From the NCBI GenBank assembly GCA_013150955.1, contig JAADJD010000004.1:24284-88283 (forward strand): a DNA stretch of 64,000 nucleotides. The letters run 5' to 3'. Under the pieces are notes generated by a model that worked only from the letters and a program-made list of their open reading frames with translations, had not been told where the DNA came from and did not search any database. Numbering within the stretch: position 1 is the first letter of the stretch; every line of letters begins with the position of its first letter. This DNA comes from Calditrichota bacterium. GTDB lineage: Bacteria; Calditrichota; Calditrichia; RBG-13-44-9; J042. The position numbers were made by a program, and so were the translations under genes. Of the stretch, positions 57,635 through 64,000 are shown piece by piece.

Positions 57635-57719
57635 TGCCGAGGGCGGGACTCGAACCCGCACGGGCGCAATGCCCACTAGATCCTGAATCTAGCGCGTCTG
57701 CCAATTCCGCCACCTCGGC
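57635..57719 (-). tRNA. tRNA-Leu (anticodon CAG)
   Basis: An 85-nt class II tRNA on the minus strand: acceptor GCCGAGG with CCTCGGC, anticodon arm CTAGA/TCTAG with loop TTCAGGA giving CAG, long variable arm, and T-arm with GTTCGAGTC. CCA is not encoded. It lies between copy R6 and the phosphodiesterase gene, on the strand opposite to its neighbours. Confidence 0.96.
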
Positions 57720-57867
57720 ATTCTTCCGAAAGCGCGCAAAATTTAATATCTGTACCTTACGCAAGCAAGCAATTTTAAATCTTACAACATACAAAATTCA
57801 TTTTTCCCGTTGATTTTCCCACGTCTTTTTCCTACCCTATGTACCATCAATAACGGGAGAGGTTTCC

Positions 57868-58794
57868 ATGAGAAAACGATGGTTTCCCTTGCTGGTTTTC
57901 CTGCTGGCGGCTGCGCTGCTCCTGCTGCCCGTTTATCTAATTTCCGATACCAGATACTATCTGGCGTTTCAGTCTGTTAAGGAATTACAGGAGTTCATCT
58001 CCTGGTCTCCCAAAAAATCGCCACTCATTGGCGCCCATCGGGGTGGCCCCATGCCGGGATTCCCGGAAAATGCCATCCGAACGTTTGAAAACGCATTGAA
58101 GTATGCCCCCTGCTTAATTGAGTTGGACGTGCGCAAAACCCGTGATGGGATTTTCGTGCTGATGCACGACAGTACCCTGGATCGAACCACAACGGGGAAA
58201 GGTCCCGTTTCCCGATACACCTGGAAGGAATTGCAGCAGCTTTATTTGCGGGACAATCAGGGACGGGTGACCGAAGATCGTATCCCTTCGTTGGCCGAAG
58301 TGTTTCAATGGGCCAGAGGTCGGGCGATTCTGGAACTGGATATTAAACGCCCCATTCAGCCGGAGGAAATAGTGGCTTTCATTCGAGAACACCGTGCCGA
58401 AGCATTCTCCATTGTGATTACCTATTCCTGGAAGACGGCGGTTGTCTATCATCAGTTGCATCCGGAATTGGTCATTTCGGCACCGGCATATGGGGTGAAA
58501 GGAACGCAGCGGCTGTTGCAGAGCGGGATTCCCTATCGCAATTTGATCGCATTTGTGGGCGTTCGGGAGCCAGATCCAAAGGTGTATCAACTGTTGCATC
58601 AGCATGGCATCCGGGCCATTCTGGGAACGATGGGAAATCTGGATCGCAAGGCGAGGCGGCGCGGGGTCAGGGTCTATATTCAATTGCTGGAAAATGGTGC
58701 CGATGTGCTGTCCACCGATAATGTGCCTCTGGCTGCACGGGCCATTCAGGAATTTGTTAAAATGAAACAATTGTTGCCGGTGATCGATGAATAG
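57868..58794 (+). CDS. Glycerophosphodiester phosphodiesterase family protein
   Basis: A 308-residue protein with an N-terminal membrane anchor (LLVFLLAAALLLLPVYL), so probably tethered facing the periplasm. The GDPD catalytic residues are in place: His57 and Arg58 in GAHRGG, Glu67 in PENAIRTFE, Glu85 and Asp87 in IELDVRKTRDG, and His100 in MHDSTLDRTT. It would hydrolyse glycerophosphodiesters to glycerol-3-phosphate and an alcohol; the true substrate is unknown. GGAGAGG precedes the ATG. It may be co-transcribed with the GH13-like gene, 35 bp on. Confidence 0.92.
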   Translation: MRKRWFPLLVFLLAAALLLLPVYLISDTRYYLAFQSVKELQEFISWSPKKSPLIGAHRGGPMPGFPENAIRTFENALKYAPCLIELDVRKTRDGIFVLMHDSTLDRTTTGKGPVSRYTWKELQQLYLRDNQGRVTEDRIPSLAEVFQWARGRAILELDIKRPIQPEEIVAFIREHRAEAFSIVITYSWKTAVVYHQLHPELVISAPAYGVKGTQRLLQSGIPYRNLIAFVGVREPDPKVYQLLHQHGIRAILGTMGNLDRKARRRGVRVYIQLLENGADVLSTDNVPLAARAIQEFVKMKQLLPVIDE

Positions 58795-58829
58795 ATCATC
58801 CCGATGCCGGTAACCGGAATTGAAACACA

Positions 58830-61800
58830 ATGTTGATAACGGTTGTGAGAATGATGAGTCGATTGCCAGTTTCTGCCTCAGCCAGAAAACAGTTGCAACT
58901 GGCCGGATTCGAATTTTCTGAAGATGGCCATTGGATTCTCTCCGATCTGCGCCAGATCCGGAAATGGGTGCACCGTCTCCAGAAAATGGGGATGGTGGAT
59001 ACCCAGACATTCCATGCGGCTGAAGTGAATGGAATCGCTTTGTTGCATGATGTGTTTCATCATTTGTTTGAACGATACCGCAGTGAAATACAGGGCGATG
59101 TGCTCCAGGCCGCCTTAAAATACTTGCAGTCCCAGATTTCACAATCCCGATTAAGGGAAATGATGCGGACCTTTTTGCAAGAATTCCCACCGCCATCGAT
59201 CGTCAGGGGGGAAATCGAAGCAGAGGCCTTTTTATCCCGAAAGATACACAAAGGGCTCACGGGTCAGGAATGGATACTGGAAGAGCTGATCCTTTTGTAT
59301 TTGGCCAATCAAAATCCAGCGCTTCAACCGTATCGCCTGTTGTTTGATGATCACTCGTTGAGATGCATCCCGGAATATGAAACGCTCCGGGATCAGCTAT
59401 TCCAATTTTTTGAGAACCGGCCTCCTTTTGGTCCCCGAAAACAGAATTTTCTGGAGATGCTGGAAACACCCGCGAAGGTGGCGCCTCATTCTGTAGCCGA
59501 TCAGTTGCGATATGTTGTGGAGAACTGGGCGGATTGGTTACCGGAGGATCTATCCCGTTTATTGAAGGGGTTGGATTTCATCGAGGAAGAACGGAAGGTG
59601 CGCTGGGCGCCGGGAATGGGGCCGGGGCCCGTACAGGTGCCCACCTATCAGGATGAGGCGCCGGAACGCTTTAGCCCGGATCGGGAGTGGATGCCCAATC
59701 TGATTCTGCTGGCCAAAAGTACATTTGTCTGGTTGGATCAACTGTCAAAAAAGTATGGGCGGACCATTCAACGCCTGGATCAGATTCCTGATGAGGAGCT
59801 GGATCAGCTGGCCAGCTGGGGATTCACCGGTCTCTGGTTGATTGGTATCTGGGAGCGGAGCCGGGCCTCGAAGAAGATCAAGCAATTGTGTGGGAATCCA
59901 GAAGCCGAGGCCTCTGCCTACGCAATCTATGATTATGTCGTCAATCCCGAGTTGGGGGGAGAAGAGGCCCTGGAAGATTTGCAGCAGCACTGCTGGCAGC
60001 GGGGCATTCGCTTAGCCAGCGACATGGTGCCCAACCACACGGGCATCGATGCCCGCTGGGTGATGGAGCACCCCGATTGGTTTATTCAAACGGCAACGCC
60101 GCCGTTTCCCAATTACACCTTTAATGGTCCCAATCTGTCGGACGATCCCAATATTGGCATCTACATTGAGGACCACTATTTCGATAAAACCGATGCGGCG
60201 GTGGTGTTTAAGCGGGTGGATTTCCGTACCGGAGAGGTCCGCTACATTTACCACGGCAACGATGGTACCAGCATTCCCTGGAACGACACCGCCCAGCTCA
60301 ATTACCTGTTGCCGGAAGTGCGCGAGGCGGTCATTCAAAAAATTCTGGAAGTGGCCAGACGTTTTCCCATTATCCGCTTTGATGCGGCCATGACGCTCAC
60401 CAAAAAGCATTTTCAGCGGTTGTGGTTCCCCGAACCTGGACAGGGGGGCGATATCCCCTCACGGGCGGAATTTGCCATGACCAAAGAGGAATTCGACCGC
60501 CACATGCCCAATGAATTCTGGCGGGAAGTGGTGGACCGGGTAGCGCAGGAAGCACCGGACACCCTGCTGCTGGCGGAAGCCTTCTGGTTAATGGAAAGCT
60601 ACTTTGTGCGCACCCTGGGGATGCACCGGGTGTACAATAGCGCTTTCATGAACATGTTAAAAAATGAAGAAAATGCCAAGTACCGCGAGCTCATCAAAAA
60701 TACCCTGGCATACGACCCCCAGATTTTAAAGCGTTACGTGAACTTCATGAACAATCCCGACGAAGAAACCGCTGTAGTGCAATTTGGTAAGGGGGACAAA
60801 TATTTTGGCGTATGTACCTTGATGGTTACCCTGCCGGGGCTTCCCATGTTTGGCCACGGGCAGGTGGAGGGCTTTCGGGAAAAGTACGGCATGGAGTTCC
60901 GGCGGGCCTACCTGGACGAGACCCCCGATGCGGAGCTAATTGCCCGCCATGAACGGGAAATATTCCCCTTAATGCGCCAGCGGCATCGCTTTGCGGATGT
61001 AACCTATTTCCAGTTGTACGATGTGGTTGCCGATTCCGGCGACGTTCAGGAAAATATTTTTGCCTTCAGTAACGGTGCGCCGGGGGAAGAGACCCTGGTG
61101 GTGTACAACAACAGCCTGCAACCGGGGGCGGGCTGGATTCGGTATTCCGTGCCGCGGGCAGAAAAAACACCCGAAGGCCATACCCGGCTGCAAAGCATTC
61201 CCCTTGCCGAAGCCCTGCGGATTCAACGCCAGGACAACTATTTTACCATTTTCCGGGATGCCATCAGCGGTTTGTACTTCATCCGTAATAATGTGGAGCT
61301 GCACGATAAGGGCTTGTTTGTGTCCTTGAAGGGATACGAATACCATGTGTTCATGGAATTTCAGCAGGTGGAGGATAATCGCTGGGGACATTTTGCGGAA
61401 TTGCATCGCCAGCTGGCCGGGCAGGGTGTGGCGGACATCCAGCGCGCTGTGCAGGAGATTTTGTATCGGGGGATTCGCCAGTATGGCCGGGAACTGGTTG
61501 CCGCCCTGACCCCGCTGGTGCGTTCACTCTGGCAGGAAGCGCTTCCGCCGGTGGAACGGCTCTCCCCGCTGCTCCGTACCATTGGCACCGAGTTGCAGAC
61601 CATCGGGCAACACCAGCTGGATGGCGAGCGCTGGGAACAGGCCGTGGCTGCGCGCTGGCAGGCCTGGCAACAGTGGCACACGTTGCGCGCTCGATTAAAA
61701 GGCATTCGGGTACGCAAAGCCATTACTGCCCTGAAATTTATAGAAGAACTGGGGCAGGAGCAGTCCCCGGGGGTATGGCTGGCTTTTCTGCTGGAAACAG

Positions 61801-62312
61801 TGCTGGCACCACTGGCAGAACAGCTGCAGTACGCCACTATACCGGAACGCTGGGAATTCTTAATGGATGCCCTGGGAATTTTAGCCGCGGTAGAAGAAGT
61901 GCTGCCGCAACAGGGATTTGCCCCGGAAGATGTGGTAGAGAGTCAGGCATTGTTGACCATCATTCCCCACTTGCCCCTACTGACGGGTAGCCCGTCCGCA
62001 GGGGAACCGCTGCCTCATCAGCAGCTCCTCCAGATGCTGTCGCTGCCAGAAATTCAGGAGTATTTGAAGGTAAATGAATACCAGGGGAACGTGTGGTTCA
62101 ATAAAGAACGCTACGAAACACTGGTACTGGCCATTTTCTTCCGTACCCTCATGGCGCGCTTACAGCAATCGCTTCCACCAACCGAATTCGCTCACCAGTT
62201 AAAACAGGATTACCGAATTGTGGAAACCTGGTTTAAAGCGGAGCAGTCCTCCGGGTATTTGCTGGAGAAGTTGAAGCAGTATCTGGAGCGGCTGGGACAG
62301 AAGTATCGGTGA
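58830..62312 (+). CDS. Large GH13-type alpha-amylase family protein
   Basis: An 1160-residue protein without an obvious signal peptide. The central part (about residues 310-760) is a GH13 barrel: region I SDMVPNHTG (Asp398, His403), region II IRFDAAM with nucleophile Asp518, region III LLAEAFW with acid Glu583, and region IV FMNNPDEE with Asp644 but without the usual His before it. About 300 N-terminal and 400 C-terminal residues are helical and of unknown role. FGVCTLMVTLPGLPMFGHGQ is typical of large bacterial GH13 proteins of this length. It probably acts on alpha-glucans in the cytoplasm. The start is uncertain; ATG codons at 58851 and 58854 are alternatives. Confidence 0.88.
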   Translation: MLITVVRMMSRLPVSASARKQLQLAGFEFSEDGHWILSDLRQIRKWVHRLQKMGMVDTQTFHAAEVNGIALLHDVFHHLFERYRSEIQGDVLQAALKYLQSQISQSRLREMMRTFLQEFPPPSIVRGEIEAEAFLSRKIHKGLTGQEWILEELILLYLANQNPALQPYRLLFDDHSLRCIPEYETLRDQLFQFFENRPPFGPRKQNFLEMLETPAKVAPHSVADQLRYVVENWADWLPEDLSRLLKGLDFIEEERKVRWAPGMGPGPVQVPTYQDEAPERFSPDREWMPNLILLAKSTFVWLDQLSKKYGRTIQRLDQIPDEELDQLASWGFTGLWLIGIWERSRASKKIKQLCGNPEAEASAYAIYDYVVNPELGGEEALEDLQQHCWQRGIRLASDMVPNHTGIDARWVMEHPDWFIQTATPPFPNYTFNGPNLSDDPNIGIYIEDHYFDKTDAAVVFKRVDFRTGEVRYIYHGNDGTSIPWNDTAQLNYLLPEVREAVIQKILEVARRFPIIRFDAAMTLTKKHFQRLWFPEPGQGGDIPSRAEFAMTKEEFDRHMPNEFWREVVDRVAQEAPDTLLLAEAFWLMESYFVRTLGMHRVYNSAFMNMLKNEENAKYRELIKNTLAYDPQILKRYVNFMNNPDEETAVVQFGKGDKYFGVCTLMVTLPGLPMFGHGQVEGFREKYGMEFRRAYLDETPDAELIARHEREIFPLMRQRHRFADVTYFQLYDVVADSGDVQENIFAFSNGAPGEETLVVYNNSLQPGAGWIRYSVPRAEKTPEGHTRLQSIPLAEALRIQRQDNYFTIFRDAISGLYFIRNNVELHDKGLFVSLKGYEYHVFMEFQQVEDNRWGHFAELHRQLAGQGVADIQRAVQEILYRGIRQYGRELVAALTPLVRSLWQEALPPVERLSPLLRTIGTELQTIGQHQLDGERWEQAVAARWQAWQQWHTLRARLKGIRVRKAITALKFIEELGQEQSPGVWLAFLLETVLAPLAEQLQYATIPERWEFLMDALGILAAVEEVLPQQGFAPEDVVESQALLTIIPHLPLLTGSPSAGEPLPHQQLLQMLSLPEIQEYLKVNEYQGNVWFNKERYETLVLAIFFRTLMARLQQSLPPTEFAHQLKQDYRIVETWFKAEQSSGYLLEKLKQYLERLGQKYR

Positions 62313-62563
62313 AGAGCAGTGGCGTAACCTACAGGACTGTCAATCCCTGCCAAAATTTTGTGGTTAAAACGAGGTAACCCGGAGTGAAAACGTTCTGCGG
62401 GTAATGGTTAAAACGTCAGGGGAATCCATTGGGGAATTCAAATTGCCCCTGGTTATTCAAAAGCATCACGGGTAATTCGGTTGTTTTTAGACCGTGTGGA
62501 GATTATTTTTTATTAAAATAAACCAATAAAATAAGATGCGAAAACACCAAGAGAAGAAAGTTT
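62313..62563. other. Intergenic region with small repeats
   Basis: No gene seen. GGTTAAAACG occurs twice (about 62362 and 62405), flanking a small ACCCG/CGGGT hairpin, and GGGGAATT/AATTGCCCC forms another imperfect hairpin near 62434-62452. GTGGCGTAACCTA at about 62320 recurs at about 62866 inside the broken integrase, where it encodes part of the HRLRHS motif on the minus strand. Confidence 0.4.
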
Positions 62564-62767
62564 ATGCGTATTATTTTAGAAATCAAAGATAATAAAGAAG
62601 GAAGGGCGTTTATGAAGTTTTTAAAACAGTTACCTTTTGTTAAAGTTGAATTAACTCAAAAACAAAACAGAAAAAGAAAAAAGAAAAAAATTGAAGAACT
62701 TTTTGGTATATGGAAGGACAGAGATATTACGGAAGAAAAATTGAGAGAAAAAGCATGGAAAATGTAA
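62564..62767 (+). CDS. VapB-like antitoxin
   Basis: A 67-residue basic protein (MRIILEIKDNKEGRAFMKFL and on) ending in IEELFGIWKDRDITEEKLRE, then KAWKM. The GIWKDRDI and KAW pattern is typical of antitoxins encoded just before PIN-domain toxins. The toxin that follows overlaps its last 13 bp but is cut short, so this may be an orphan antitoxin. The AT-rich composition differs from that of the core genes upstream. Confidence 0.7.
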   Translation: MRIILEIKDNKEGRAFMKFLKQLPFVKVELTQKQNRKRKKKKIEELFGIWKDRDITEEKLREKAWKM

Positions 62768-62818
62768 AAATTTTGTGTGATACAGATATATTTGTTGAGT
62801 ATTTAAAAGGCAATGAAG
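62755..62818 (+). pseudogene. Truncated PIN-domain (VapC-like) toxin
   Basis: The ATG at 62755 overlaps the antitoxin end. The frame reads [20 protein letters not shown], the N-terminus of a PIN-domain RNase with the first catalytic Asp in CDTDIFVEYL. After about 21 codons the similarity stops at about 62816 and the frame runs into unrelated DNA, ending at 62874. The rest of the toxin, with its other acidic residues, is missing, so it should be inactive. Confidence 0.72.
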
Positions 62819-63971
62819 ATGGTGGGAATATCCGTGCCCTTCTCCAACAGGTGGGTGGCGAAACTGTGGCGTAACCTATGCACCGTGGCATTTTTGGTGA
62901 TACCGGATTGTTTCAGCGCTGTTTTAGAGGCTTTTTGCAGGGTGCTGGGGTCCAGGTGGGCCATCGCACAATGTGGCTACGGGGATCCACCGAGAGCGAT
63001 CGGGAGGGGTACACCCAGAACCAGCCCCATTCTTTGCCAGCGTTGGGATATTTGCGTTCTAGGGCTCTGGCAAAGCTACCCTGGGTATCAATTGTAAACG
63101 ATCATTATCATATAGCAGACGAATAGATTTAAGATGGGTAATTAGTGAATCTTTGATGGATTGGGGTAGAATCGTACGGCGATCTTTGTCACCTTTTCCG
63201 CTTCGTACGATTAGCTGGTTTTGCTCGAAATCAAGGTCTTTTACCAGCAAGCACAGGCACTCCTGTAATCTTAGAACACAGCCATAAATTAGTTTTGCCA
63301 TCAAAAAGTGGATGCCGGAAAGATGATTGAAAATATCCTAGATCTCCTTTTCAGAAAGAACAACGGGTAATTTACGCGGGCCATAGGAGCGCACCGCTGA
63401 GATGGATTCTGTCAATTCTTTATTCAGAGCGTAACGAAAAAAGAAAACCAAAGCGTTTAACGCCTGATTTTGGGTGGCGGGTGCCACATGTTTTTCCACT
63501 GAAAGGTAAATTAAGAAATACTGAATATCTGCTTCGGTAACTTTGGAGGGGATTTTTCCTTCAAAGAAGAACGAAAATTTAGAATCCAGGATGAATAAGT
63601 TTTTTCTGTGTGATAGGATCGATGTTTTAGGCGTAACATTTATTTCATTTTTTGTATGGCATGATCTCAATCATTACTGTTTGATGCCTGAGATGTGTTT
63701 GGCATCCTCTTTTGTATTGTTAAAAAATATTCTTTAATGGCGTATGGGCATCTGCCTGATGAATTTGCTGGTCAGAATGGGAATACGACAGTTCTTTTAA
63801 AACGAATTCCTTTTGCTTACACGTTATAAGTCTGTTCAGATGGATTCCCACAGTCTGATATGCCAGTTGAATCCATCTTTTGTATAAAGGAACATATTTT
63901 TCTTTAAGCTGAGCCTTCTTAATTAAATATTGCTCAAACGATTTTAATTTCTTTTTGTCTAAAATTCCCAT
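62816..63971 (-). pseudogene. Degraded integron-type integrase (tyrosine recombinase)
   Basis: On the minus strand pieces of one recombinase lie in order but in different frames. N-terminal piece 63971 to about 63722: GILDKKKLKSFEQYLIKKAQ. Core-binding piece from 63670: VTEADIQYFLIYLSVEKHVA, then TQNQALNALVFFFRYAL and RKLPVVLSEKEI. An in-frame TAG at 63338-63340 interrupts it. The catalytic part resumes with IYGCVLRLQECLCLLVKDLD (box I Arg) and SGKGDKDRRTILP. A frameshift near 63085 leads to [20 protein letters not shown] and [11 protein letters not shown], the extra patch typical of integron integrases. A further frameshift leads to [20 protein letters not shown] (box II). The end with the catalytic Tyr is missing at the toxin junction. 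Confidence 0.82.
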
Positions 63972-64000
63972 GATTCCAGATATTGATTTACTTTTATGCA

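Noticed and set aside
62813-63126. Plus-strand frames over the integrase remnant
   Set aside because: They are the antisense of the minus-strand integrase pieces, which show clear recombinase motifs.

Overview
The window reads as about 64 kb of a Gram-negative bacterial chromosome of roughly 50% GC. Outer-envelope genes (a TonB-dependent receptor, a LolA-like protein, a DUF5916 outer-membrane-type protein) show a diderm cell. The mix of DUF5916, S9 peptidase, PepF, a large GH13 protein and an L17 with a long acidic tail would fit an FCB-superphylum lineage, with Calditrichota one possibility. That placement is an impression from family content and was not computed.

Left part (1-22.9 kb) is accessory and envelope DNA in small operons. 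It holds, in order: a gene-poor edge with repeats; a DUF5916 protein divergent from an L-asparaginase; an envelope cluster (small membrane protein, LolA-like protein, YidD, two paralogous TPR/membrane proteins); oligoendopeptidase F; a putative copper cluster (Cys/His-rich secreted protein, FixH/YtkA-like lipoprotein, OprC-like TonB receptor); an S9 peptidase fused to an FGE-type domain; a sulfite-oxidase-like enzyme; and a minus-strand run of cold-shock protein, two glycosyltransferases and a family-5 uracil-DNA glycosylase.

Middle part (23.4-54.4 kb) is the translation and transcription core on the plus strand: tRNA-Thr/Tyr/Gly/Thr-tuf (the same order as E. coli thrU-tyrU-glyT-thrT-tufB), rpmG, tRNA-Trp, secE-nusG-rplKAJL-rpoBC, rpsL-rpsG-fusA, then the S10, spc and alpha gene groups from rpsJ to rplQ with secY, map, infA and rpmJ. 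It ends in a strong terminator. Many of these genes start with TTG or GTG.

Right part (54.5-64 kb) has a SpoIID/LytB-domain protein without an evident signal peptide, prfB with the classical +1 programmed frameshift, tRNA-Leu, a glycerophosphodiester phosphodiesterase and a 1160-residue GH13-like protein. The last 1.5 kb is damaged mobile DNA: a VapB-like antitoxin, a toxin cut after about 20 codons, and a multiply broken integron-type integrase whose end is spliced onto the toxin.

An interspersed repeat of about 155-170 bp, built of two inverted arms around a conserved asymmetric centre, occurs at least six times between genes (517, 8936, 11061, 15224, 18411 and 57304) and never inside the ribosomal block. 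Two copies are nested at the same internal position.
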